A stretch of 64,000 nucleotides of DNA from JBKCUK01 sp046318415 (GTDB taxonomy: Bacteria; Pseudomonadota; Alphaproteobacteria; Caedimonadales; Caedimonadaceae): assembly GCA_046318415.1 (NCBI GenBank), contig JBKCUK010000008.1, forward strand, positions 1 through 64,000, read 5' to 3'. Within the stretch, counting starts at the first letter, position 1; every line of letters begins with the position of its first letter. Of the stretch, positions 33,947 to 41,994 are shown one piece after another. The position numbers and the translations under genes were made by a program. The notes under the pieces were generated by a model. The model was not told where the DNA came from. It did no database searches and saw nothing but the letters and a program-made list of their open reading frames with translations.

Positions 33947-36090
33947 CAACCCCTTGCCCTTTCCACAGATTGAATCAACGGCGTGGCGCGAAGGGAGGCA
34001 ATAATGGTCTCCAGATGCGGCAGGTCGCGGACTTCGATGTCCACCACCACATCCCAGAACAGCTCGGTGCGATGGGTGATTTTTAAGTTCACAATATTCG
34101 CGTTATTTTTGGCAAGCGACGTGGTGAGGGAGGCCAGTGCTCCTTGTTTATTATAGATCACCGGGTGCAGGCGGGTGACGTGGGTGTCCTGGCTTTTTGG
34201 GTTCACATCCCAGGCCAGATCAATCCAGCGCTCAGGTTCCGACGAGAAGTCATTGAGGTTTTCACAGTCATAGGTGTGAATGGTCACACCGCGACCGGTC
34301 ACAATAATCCCCACGATCTTGTCGCCGGGCAGCGGATGACAGCAGCGGGCATAGTGGACGGCCATCCCCGGAATCAGGCCGCGAATGGAGACAGCCGTGT
34401 CGCCGGCCTTGGATTTACGGGGCCGGCTGATCTCACCGGTTTCATCCACCACAGGGGCTTTGGATTGGAATTGGGGGTAGATGGCTCGGACTACCTCGTG
34501 CCCGGAAAGACGCCCCTCACCAATGAGGGCATAGAGATCCTCAACGGTTGCGGCGCGAAATCGCTCCAGCACCTCTTCTAATTTCTTATCCCCCAGATCC
34601 AACTGCTCCAGCTGGGTGGTTTTTTGCAAAATCGAGCGCCCCAGATCGATATACTGTTGGCGCTGTTGTTGGCGCACAAAGCGTCGAATATGGGCACGGG
34701 CTTTCCCGGTGACCACAAAGCGCTCCCACGTGGGGGAGGGGTTTTGAGCCTTTGAGGTGGTAATTTCGATCTGGTCACCATTGGTCAGAACGGTGCGAAG
34801 CGGCGCCATGCGGCCATTAATCTTCGCGGCCACACAATGATCACCAATTTTTGAGTGGATGGCGTAGGCAAAGTCAATCACCGTCGCGCCCTTAGGTAAC
34901 GAGATCAAATCGCCCGCAGGTGTAAAGCAGAACACTTGGTCTTGAAACATCTCAAGCTTCGTATGCTCAAGAAATTCTTCAGGGTTTGACGCGTGTTCGA
35001 GAATATCCAGAAGGCTTCTCAGCCAGCGGTATTCATGCTGCTCTTTTGAAGGTTGTCCCTGCTTGTACTGCCAGTGGGCGGCCACGCCATACTGGGCGAT
35101 GGCGTGCATTTCATCGGTACGAATTTGCACCTCGACACGCTGTCCACGCACGCCGATCACGCTGGTGTGTAAGCTTTGATAGTTATTGGGTTTAGGAGTG
35201 CTGATATAGTCCTTAAAGCGCCCTGGAATCATGGAATAGGCGTGGTGGATGATGCCAAGGGCTTGGTAACACTGGCTCAATGTGGGCACCAACACGCGGT
35301 AGGCCATGATATCGCACAACTGCTCAAAGGCGACATTTTTATGGCGCATCTTGCGCCAGATGGAATACGGGGTCTTCAGGCGACCCTTAATCCTAGCCTC
35401 TATGCCATTTTGTGCGAGGAGATCGGTCAGCTCTTTAGTGATTTCCTCGACCACGGCGCCGCCTTCATGCTCTAAAAAGTGAAGGCGGGCGAGGATGGAT
35501 TCGCGGGCATCGGGGTTCAGCTGCTGGAATGCCAGATCTTCCAGCTCGTCCTTCATATGGTGAATACCGATGCGCTCGGCAAGAGGAGCGTAAATCTCAA
35601 GTGTCTCGCGGGCGATGCGTTTGCGTTTTTCCTCAGCATGCACGAAATGTAGAGTGCGCATGTTATGCAAGCGGTCGGCAAGCTTAACCAGTAGTACGCG
35701 TATGTCGTTGGACATGGCCAGCACAAGTTTGCGGAAATTCTCAGCCTGCTTGGTTTGGTCAGACTGAAGCTCCAGTCGCGAGAGCTTGGTGACCCCATCC
35801 ACAAGGTTGGCGATCTCTTGACCAAACAATTTGCGAATGTCATCCAGGGATGCGCCGGTATCTTCGACCGTATCGTGCAATAATGCCGTAATAATGGTTG
35901 CAGCATCCAATTTCATATCGCTGAGGATGCCTGCCACTTCCAGGGGGTGGGAAAAATAAGGTGCGCCCGATTCGCGAATTTGCGTGCCGTGGGCCTTCAT
36001 CGCAAACACATAGGCCCTATTCAGGGCATCCTCGTCTGCGCTGGGGTCGTAAGTTTTTACTTTTTCTACGAGTTCAAATTGCCGAATCAT
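33946..36090 (-). CDS. spoT: Bifunctional (p)ppGpp synthetase/hydrolase (Rsh family)
   Basis: The 714-residue protein has the complete Rsh layout. The HD hydrolase domain (SHPLEVAGIL, LLHDTVEDT near residue 70) is followed by the synthetase domain (MAYRVLVPT, GRFKDYISTPKPNNYQSLHT) with RFKD rather than the EFDD of monofunctional RelA. A TGS domain (CFTPAGDLISLPKGATVIDF) comes near residue 390, and a C-terminal ACT domain starts after about residue 640. It makes and degrades the alarmone in the cytosol. Retention of both activities is notable in an intracellular lineage. It is the last intact gene of the rpmJ-rpoZ-spoT row. Confidence 0.94.
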   Translation of the reverse strand: MIRQFELVEKVKTYDPSADEDALNRAYVFAMKAHGTQIRESGAPYFSHPLEVAGILSDMKLDAATIITALLHDTVEDTGASLDDIRKLFGQEIANLVDGVTKLSRLELQSDQTKQAENFRKLVLAMSNDIRVLLVKLADRLHNMRTLHFVHAEEKRKRIARETLEIYAPLAERIGIHHMKDELEDLAFQQLNPDARESILARLHFLEHEGGAVVEEITKELTDLLAQNGIEARIKGRLKTPYSIWRKMRHKNVAFEQLCDIMAYRVLVPTLSQCYQALGIIHHAYSMIPGRFKDYISTPKPNNYQSLHTSVIGVRGQRVEVQIRTDEMHAIAQYGVAAHWQYKQGQPSKEQHEYRWLRSLLDILEHASNPEEFLEHTKLEMFQDQVFCFTPAGDLISLPKGATVIDFAYAIHSKIGDHCVAAKINGRMAPLRTVLTNGDQIEITTSKAQNPSPTWERFVVTGKARAHIRRFVRQQQRQQYIDLGRSILQKTTQLEQLDLGDKKLEEVLERFRAATVEDLYALIGEGRLSGHEVVRAIYPQFQSKAPVVDETGEISRPRKSKAGDTAVSIRGLIPGMAVHYARCCHPLPGDKIVGIIVTGRGVTIHTYDCENLNDFSSEPERWIDLAWDVNPKSQDTHVTRLHPVIYNKQGALASLTTSLAKNNANIVNLKITHRTELFWDVVVDIEVRDLPHLETIIASLRATPLIQSVERARG

Positions 36091-36172
36091 GAATGACGCC
36101 TCAGGGCGTCAGGTAAAGGCCCAGACCATTCTGGGCATGTGATCATTATAATGTTAATTCACCTGTCGCCTT

Positions 36173-36589
36173 TTACAGCTTATCAGAATCTGCCTCTTCA
36201 GAGAAGTCTGCGTCGTCAGCTTCTTCTCCATCAGTGCCTTCGTCAGCATCGCCTTCGGCATTAGACTCATCGCCAAAATTAGCGGCTTCGATGGCAATAC
36301 GCTCAAAGGCAGCGGTTTCTTGTGCAAGGAGCTCAGACAGCTCTTCTTCTTGGGGCTCAAGGCTGGCTACGCGACGATTGGACATGACGACCGCATCGCG
36401 CAAGTCTTCCGTTGAAACAGTCTCTTGAGCAATCTCACGAAGGGCAACGACAGGGTTTCGGTCATTGTCACGAGAGATAGTGATGGGAGCTCCCGCCGCG
36501 ATCTGACGCGCCCGTTGAGAGGATAGGATAACCAACTCAAAGCGATTGGAGACTTTTTCTACACAATCTTCGACGGTAACGCGTGCCAT
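36173..36589 (-). CDS. rpoZ: RNA polymerase omega subunit
   Basis: The 138-residue protein begins MARVTVEDCVEKVSNRFELV and continues SSQRARQIAAGAPITI and NPVVALREIAQETVS, the omega signature. It binds the beta' subunit and assists polymerase assembly. The C-terminal 60 residues are an acidic tail longer than in most relatives. It lies 82 bp upstream of spoT, the conserved rpoZ-spoT pairing. Confidence 0.95.
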   Translation of the reverse strand: MARVTVEDCVEKVSNRFELVILSSQRARQIAAGAPITISRDNDRNPVVALREIAQETVSTEDLRDAVVMSNRRVASLEPQEEELSELLAQETAAFERIAIEAANFGDESNAEGDADEGTDGEEADDADFSEEADSDKL

Positions 36590-36683
36590 AAGCGGACTCC
36601 TCAGAACAACGAATTAAGACTCAACAAAGCTTTTAAGGCGTGAGGAAAAACCTGCACGCCATCTTTAAAGCGAACCTAAGACC

Positions 36684-36809
36684 TTAGCCTTGACGTGCCT
36701 TAAAACGTGGGTTTTGCTTGTTAATCACGTACACGCGACCGCGACGACGAACAACGCGGCAGCCTTTGTGACGCAGCTTCATGGTCTTCAAAGAGTTTAC
36801 GATTTTCAT
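36684..36809 (-). CDS. rpmJ: 50S ribosomal protein L36
   Basis: A 41-residue product (MKIVNSLKTMKLRHKGCRVV and onward, ending NKQNPRFKARQG) is the L36 form common in alphaproteobacteria that lacks the full four-ligand zinc site; only one Cys is present. AAGGA lies upstream of the ATG. It sits 94 bp before rpoZ on the same strand. A hairpin at 36637-36660 between them may attenuate transcription. Confidence 0.95.
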   Translation of the reverse strand: MKIVNSLKTMKLRHKGCRVVRRRGRVYVINKQNPRFKARQG

Positions 36810-36960
36810 AATACAAAAATCCTTGCTTCTACATGGATATTAAAACCTATAGGGCAGTCATAACGGTGATAACCCGGGCCTGTCAAGGATTTTAGCATGG
36901 ATTTCGCACAGCTTTTGCATGAAGTGCACGTGGCACATTCTTCAAAGGGTCCTCACAGCA

Positions 36961-36985
36961 AAAGCCGCCCACCTGGGGCGGCTTT
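36961..36985 (-). terminator. Terminator of the exported 2H phosphoesterase-like gene
   Basis: A perfect 10-bp inverted repeat (36961-36970 with 36976-36985, 5-nt loop) has TTTT following on the minus strand, 48 bp after the stop of the gene at 37034. Confidence 0.85.
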
Positions 36986-37033
36986 GAGGGAGAGGGAAGT
37001 GGCGTCTCGGTTTTTAAAGGACAGATGTCTTAT

Positions 37034-37957
37034 CTATAGCTTGATCCGAGCATGGGTGATGGTCTTAAATTGGGGGCCTTGGGGGAGGCGTTCCGTGATG
37101 TGGAGTTCATCAATATTCATGGGGATCTTACCGCCCTTTCTCTGGAAATTCCCATTCGCCGCTTTGAAAGCATCGACCAAAGATTGCAGTTCGTGACGGC
37201 TGGCGAAGGGGCTGTTGTAGATTTTTGCGCCAGGATTTTTGCGATCGATGATTTCCTTGTGATTGCCGTGAGAGGTGATCTTATATTTCGAGGCGTCGTA
37301 TTTATAAAAATTCGCGATGGTGATGTGCGTCTTGAGATCATGATTCCCCTTTTTGGAAAGATATGAGCCGCATTGGTTCAGAAACTGTTGTTCTTGCCAT
37401 TTCCAGTCGTTGCTGAGTAGGTTTTGCGTGCCAACGCGCAACACCAGATTGGCATACGCAATGGGCGCATTTTTGTGATCTTTGAGCAGCTGATGAATAG
37501 TGTTGGCATTGTATTCGTGGTGGACCTCTTTCCCGCCTTGATAGGAGTGGGTAAAAAGCACAAGTTGATAACCATTTGCCTTGTAGCCTCTGGTTCCCTT
37601 TGAGCGGTTGATGTGCAAACCACGTGCTTTTTGCTTAAAAAGGTTCAATTGATTTTCAAGCTGAGTAAGCTCTGGGCGGGTGAAGGTGTGGCCTCCCTTC
37701 TTGTGGAGCAGCGAGAGCGTGACGTGATAGGTGTCAGGCAGTTTGCGATCAACCCAATAGATCGCGTGCGGGTTGTGCTGATGGGCGCGTTGAAACACGC
37801 TTACAGCGCCCTGGGTGCCGACGGTTTTAGAAATGTGTTGTTTGACGGCTGGATTGAGGGCTGCAATCACCCCAATCGAGTTTGTCGATGATGCCCAGCC
37901 AAATGAAACCGAGAATAGAACGGCTCCGAAAAGAAACCTACCGCAATAGAAGAGCAT
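37034..37957 (-). CDS. Exported 2H phosphoesterase-like protein
   Basis: The 307-residue protein has a signal peptide (residues 1-22, ending GWAS). It carries two HxT motifs, YHVTLSLL (His78, Thr80) and THITIANF (His211, Thr213), the paired catalytic motif of the 2H phosphoesterase superfamily (LigT, CPDase, AKAP18 and viral 2'-5' phosphodiesterases). Spacing of 133 residues is longer than in short LigT proteins but acceptable with insertions. Members hydrolyse 2'-5' or cyclic nucleotide phosphodiesters. An exported version could act on host or periplasmic nucleotides or RNA ends (inference). It ends at a strong terminator. Confidence 0.7.
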   Translation of the reverse strand: MLFYCGRFLFGAVLFSVSFGWASSTNSIGVIAALNPAVKQHISKTVGTQGAVSVFQRAHQHNPHAIYWVDRKLPDTYHVTLSLLHKKGGHTFTRPELTQLENQLNLFKQKARGLHINRSKGTRGYKANGYQLVLFTHSYQGGKEVHHEYNANTIHQLLKDHKNAPIAYANLVLRVGTQNLLSNDWKWQEQQFLNQCGSYLSKKGNHDLKTHITIANFYKYDASKYKITSHGNHKEIIDRKNPGAKIYNSPFASRHELQSLVDAFKAANGNFQRKGGKIPMNIDELHITERLPQGPQFKTITHARIKL

Positions 37958-38251
37958 AAGTCACCTCTAATTAAGAAAAGCGCGTCATTTGCATAGTAAA
38001 TAAAATCCAAAAAGTCAATATTTGTGACGATTATGAATTTTATTTATGGGGTGCCGCGGGGTAGAGGGGCAAAGCGCTCAGTAAACTGGGTTTGGTGAAG
38101 TGTGCGCGACCTGCTGGTTTCAATCCCTGGATGTGGTGAGGGAAGCGGCGATCAAAAGAGGGGATAAGTATGAGTCTGTTGTCAGCTGGTTTTCTTGAAA
38201 TGATCTGCTAAAGTAATGAATGGACAACAAAAACAACAGGGACATAAAATC

Positions 38252-38782
38252 ATGACCAAACGCACTTTTGCACCCCATATTCTCTTAAGTTCTTTTTTGG
38301 TCGCGGGCGTAGGTTTTCTGCCTGCCCATGCCACTGCCACGATGAAAGGCGGCCTTCAGGGCTGGGAAAAGGGTTTTGCGCCCATGGAAAAGAACATCGA
38401 GCAGGGGAAAAAGCAGGGGAGTGAGCTTGAGCAAAAGTGGTACGAATGGCAGGTGAAGAAGAGCATTTATGAAGAAAAAATGACCGCTTTAACGGCGAAA
38501 ATGAAGAAAACGAAAGAAAGCCTTAAGGCGCAAGCGGACAAGATTACCCAAATGATTCAGGCGAAACAGAATGCCACGAACGAGATGCGGCAGTTCACCA
38601 CCGAAATGACCAAGGCAACGAAGGAGCTGTCGGCCGAATCTCAATCTTTAATGGAATTTACCTATTTTGCGGTCGATAAGGCGCCGCCTATGCCCTACCA
38701 GACCCCCAATCATGAGCAAACATTCAATGGCTGGATCGATGCCTACAAGCGTGCCCATCCTTTTGTGACGAAGCAATTTTAA
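38252..38782 (+). CDS. Small exported coiled-coil protein
   Basis: The 176-residue product starts MTKRTFAPHILLSSFLVAGV, with a signal peptide ending at AHAT. The mature protein is dominated by a Lys/Glu/Gln-rich coiled coil (residues about 45-135) with a Pro-rich segment (DKAPPMPYQTPNHEQ) before a short helical end. AGGGA precedes the ATG at 38252. No family is recognised; it could be a periplasmic chaperone-like or effector protein. A strong terminator follows. Confidence 0.7.
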   Translation: MTKRTFAPHILLSSFLVAGVGFLPAHATATMKGGLQGWEKGFAPMEKNIEQGKKQGSELEQKWYEWQVKKSIYEEKMTALTAKMKKTKESLKAQADKITQMIQAKQNATNEMRQFTTEMTKATKELSAESQSLMEFTYFAVDKAPPMPYQTPNHEQTFNGWIDAYKRAHPFVTKQF

Positions 38783-38805
38783 CAGCATCCAGTCATCCAG
38801 AAAAC

Positions 38806-38827
38806 GGGGGCTTTGCCCCCTTTTTTT
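38806..38827 (+). terminator. Rho-independent terminator
   Basis: A GGGGGC-TTT-GCCCCC hairpin is followed by seven T, 23 bp after the stop of the exported coiled-coil gene. Confidence 0.93.
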
Positions 38828-39018
38828 ATGGATGGGAATACCCTAATTTTTATCCCATGGGTCTCGCCTGGTAACGCTGTTTGCTTTTGACGGGCCCGCG
38901 CCAACTCTGCTAAGAGAGAGAAGGGAAATGCTGCACTTCATGGATTGGAATAAGCATTTTCTTCCACAAATTTTAGGACTCAATGGATCTGACAAACCTT
39001 TAAGAGGATGCATAAAAG

Positions 39019-40941
39019 ATGGCTTCGATGCTTGCTGTAACACTTCCGGATGGCTCAAAACGGGAATTTCCCGCGCCAGTAACCGCTTTGCAGGTGGCAG
39101 AGAGTATCGGCACACGTCTTGCAAAAGATGCGCTGGTGGCCCGTGTGGATGGGGAAATGTACGATCTTGCCCGCCCTCTGCCCGGTGATTGCAACCTGGA
39201 GATTCTCACCCGCAGCCACCCGGACGCCCTTGAGGTGCTGCGCCATGATGCAGCCCACGTGTTTGCCGAGGCCATCAAAGAGCTTTTCCCTGGTACACAG
39301 ATTACCATCGGTCCTGCCATCGACAATGGCTTTTACTATGACTTGGCTTCAGACCATTCCTTTACACCTGAGGATTTTCCGGCCATCGAGCAACGCATGC
39401 AGGAAATTGTCGCCCGTGACGAGGCCATTGTGCGGGAAGAGTGGGACCGCGATGACGCCATCGCCTTCTTTAAGGACATGGGCGAGCATTACAAGGCTGA
39501 GATCATTGCTGATATTCCCGAAGGTCAAATCATCTCCCTTTATCGTCAGGGTGATTTTATTGATCTTTGCCGGGGACCCCATTTGCCCTCTACCGGGCGC
39601 TTGGGTAAGGCGTTTAAGCTCATGCGCGTGGCGGGTGCCTATTGGCGTGGCGATGCAAAGAACGCCATGTTGCAGCGCGTCTATGGCACCGCCTGGGCCG
39701 ATGAGAAACAGCTGAAGGATTACTTGCACCGCCTGGAAGAAGCTGAAAAGCGCGATCACCGCCGCTTGGGCCGCGAGATGGATTTGTTCCACCTGCAAGA
39801 AGAAGCGCCAGGGTGCATCTTTTGGCACCCCAAGGGCTGGACCATTTACCGCGAGCTGCAGAACTACATCCGACGGCGCATTGAACGTGCCGGCTATGTG
39901 GAGGTGAATACGCCCATGCTGGTGGATCGCAGCCTGTGGGAGGCATCCGGCCACTGGGATAAATTCCGCGAGAATATGTTCACCACCGAAGAAGCCGATG
40001 AGCAAGTTCTGGCCGTCAAGCCCATGAACTGCCCGTGCCACGTACAGATTTTCAAGCAAGGCATTAAAAGTTACCGTGACTTGCCATTGCGCATGGCGGA
40101 ATTTGGCACCTGTCACCGCAATGAATCTTCGGGCTCTTTGCACGGTTTGATGCGGGTGCGCTGTATGGTTCAAGATGATGCGCATATCTTCTGTACCGAA
40201 GATCAAATCTTGTCCGAGACCAAGAGTTTTTGCGATTTGCTGCGCTCGGTCTACAAGGATTTTGGCTTTGAAGAGATCAAAGTACGTTTTTCCGATCGCC
40301 CTGAAAAGCTTGCTGGAACAAGCGACGTGTGGGATGCCGCAGAAGCTGCCCTCCATCAGGCTACACAGGCGGCAGGCCTTGAGTATAGCTTGAATAAGGG
40401 CGAGGGAGCTTTTTATGGTCCCAAACTTGAATTCGTGCTGACTGACGCCATTGGCCGTGAATGGCAGTGTGGCACCCTCCAGGTGGATTTTATCATTCCC
40501 CAGCGTCTTGGCGCCCTTTATGTGGATGAAACCGGGCAGAAGCGTCACCCGGTCATGTTGCACCGCGCCATCTTGGGCTCGCTTGAGCGGTTCATGGGAA
40601 TCCTCATTGAAAACTACGCAGGCAAGCTGCCCCTATGGTTGGCGCCCACCCAAGTGGTGTTGGCCACCATCACTTCAGAAAGTGATCCTTTCGCCGAGGA
40701 AGTTGCTGAAATTTTGCGGGCTCAGGGCATACGTGTAGAGATGGATTTGCGTAATGAAAAGATTAACTATAAAGTGCGCGAAGCAAGTCTCGCCAAAGTG
40801 CCGCACATGTGGGTAATTGGTAAACGCGAGGCTGAAAACCGTGCCGTCGCCATTCGACGACTGGGCGGTGAGGCGCAAGAAATTCTTGCACTCGACGACG
40901 CAGTTGCTAGACTGATGCAAGAAGTCAAGCGGCCAGGATAA
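39019..40941 (+). CDS. thrS: Threonyl-tRNA synthetase
   Basis: The 640-residue class II synthetase charges tRNA-Thr. It has an N-terminal TGS domain (VTLPDGSKREFPAPVTALQV), an editing domain (HDAAHVFAEAIKELFPGTQI; later RGPHLPSTGRL), and a catalytic core with motif 2 (MRVRCMVQDDAHIFC) and zinc-ligand region NCPCHVQIFKQ. Motif 3 (HRAILGSLERFMGILIE) and a C-terminal anticodon-binding domain follow. All domains are intact. The leader of 190 bp before the ATG has no evident T-box. infC follows 42 bp downstream. Confidence 0.96.
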   Translation: MASMLAVTLPDGSKREFPAPVTALQVAESIGTRLAKDALVARVDGEMYDLARPLPGDCNLEILTRSHPDALEVLRHDAAHVFAEAIKELFPGTQITIGPAIDNGFYYDLASDHSFTPEDFPAIEQRMQEIVARDEAIVREEWDRDDAIAFFKDMGEHYKAEIIADIPEGQIISLYRQGDFIDLCRGPHLPSTGRLGKAFKLMRVAGAYWRGDAKNAMLQRVYGTAWADEKQLKDYLHRLEEAEKRDHRRLGREMDLFHLQEEAPGCIFWHPKGWTIYRELQNYIRRRIERAGYVEVNTPMLVDRSLWEASGHWDKFRENMFTTEEADEQVLAVKPMNCPCHVQIFKQGIKSYRDLPLRMAEFGTCHRNESSGSLHGLMRVRCMVQDDAHIFCTEDQILSETKSFCDLLRSVYKDFGFEEIKVRFSDRPEKLAGTSDVWDAAEAALHQATQAAGLEYSLNKGEGAFYGPKLEFVLTDAIGREWQCGTLQVDFIIPQRLGALYVDETGQKRHPVMLHRAILGSLERFMGILIENYAGKLPLWLAPTQVVLATITSESDPFAEEVAEILRAQGIRVEMDLRNEKINYKVREASLAKVPHMWVIGKREAENRAVAIRRLGGEAQEILALDDAVARLMQEVKRPG

Positions 40942-40983
40942 CTTCGCCGCCGAATGGTTTAAAAAACAAACAGGAGAAGAGCC

Positions 40984-41526
40984 ATAAATCGTCCCAGCGG
41001 AATGCAAGGTGGATCCCAAGGATCCGACGGATTGCGTATCAATGAATCTATTCGCGTGCCGAAGATTCGTCTGATTGATCAAAATGGTGAAATGATTGGC
41101 GTTGTCAATGTGCGCGAAGGATTAGAGCGTGCTGCCGATGCAGGTCTCGATTTGGTTGAAATTTCTCCCCAGGCCGATCCGCCTGTATGTAAACTTTTAG
41201 ATTACGGCAAGTATCGCTTTGAGCTGCAAAAGAAAAAAGCGGCCGAGCGCAAAAAGCAAAAAGTCGTCGAAGTCAAGGAAGTTAAACTCCGGCCCAATAT
41301 TGAAGAAAACGACCTGCACACCAAGATGCGCAACGTGAAGCGCTTTATCGAGGAAGGCAACAAAGTCAAGTTGACCATGCAGTTTCGTGGTCGCGAGATG
41401 AGCCACCAAGAGTTTGGTTTGGAAGTACTAAAAAAAGTAGCCGATGAGATGGGCGAGGCGATCAAGGTGGAGCTGCAGCCAAAGCTTGAAGGCCGCCAAA
41501 TGATTATGGTGATTGCGCCAAAGTAG
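40984..41526 (+). CDS. infC: Translation initiation factor IF-3, apparent ATA start
   Basis: IF-3 binds the 30S subunit and checks initiation codons and fMet-tRNA pairing. The protein shows GLRINESIRVPKIRLIDQNG, DLVEISPQADPPVCKLLDYG, KVKLTMQFRGREMSHQEFG and a C-terminal MIMVIAP. An ATG at 41002 would start with no ribosome-binding site and trim the N-terminus. Six codons earlier an ATA at 40984 follows AGGAGA at good spacing and gives a 180-residue protein. infC in many bacteria starts with a rare codon (AUU, AUC or AUA) so that IF-3 represses its own synthesis; this fits. A strong terminator follows, so no rpmI-rplT is attached. Confidence 0.9.
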   Translation: MNRPSGMQGGSQGSDGLRINESIRVPKIRLIDQNGEMIGVVNVREGLERAADAGLDLVEISPQADPPVCKLLDYGKYRFELQKKKAAERKKQKVVEVKEVKLRPNIEENDLHTKMRNVKRFIEEGNKVKLTMQFRGREMSHQEFGLEVLKKVADEMGEAIKVELQPKLEGRQMIMVIAPK

Positions 41527-41594
41527 GCAAAACTTGGCGGCATAGCAGATCTATTACGCGGATTCTTTTGCAAGAATCATCAACCCTACAAATC

Positions 41595-41623
41595 AAGAGC
41601 GCTGACCCCAGCGCTCTTTTCTT
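41595..41623 (+). terminator. Terminator of the thrS-infC transcript
   Basis: A 10-bp stem (41595-41604 with 41609-41618, loop accc) is followed by a T-rich stretch, 68 bp after the infC stop. Confidence 0.9.
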
Positions 41624-41994
41624 TTGAAGTGTTTGTGTCGCTCTTCGAAAGAGTCTTACACAGAGTCTATGTGGTCATCTCTCCAGATGCTTCGCTGATG
41701 CCATAGGCGCAAGAGCATGGTCGCGCCTTTTGCGTGGTGCGTTGCGCTTCGTGGAACGAGTCATCATTGAGGTCAATAAGAAGTTGGTTTGCCCCCTTCT
41801 TTATGTGTGGAACACTTCTCTTAGTCCTCCCGTGCGAAGTGAATAGAACCAGTCTGATCCTCGATTCCAAGTAAAGTGGCGCAATGGGGCAGGGCTTTGC
41901 AGAATCCCCAGTCCAATTTTGTAAAAATCTATCTTGCCCTTTAGGCGGATTTATTGCTATTCCCATGAGGCGAATTTTATAAAAGGAACATAGG
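41624..41994. other. Intergenic region, about 370 bp, no supported gene
   Basis: A minus-strand frame of 111 codons (41667-42002) overlaps the next gene's start and has no ribosome-binding site or recognisable product; it is not called. Nothing else is supported. Confidence 0.5.

Noticed and set aside
38828..39018. T-box or threonine attenuator before thrS
   Set aside because: No T-box consensus or Thr-codon leader peptide with a terminator was seen.
39349..40563. 404-codon open frame antisense to thrS
   Set aside because: It lies wholly inside a well-supported synthetase gene, has no ribosome-binding site or recognisable product, and reflects codon bias of thrS.
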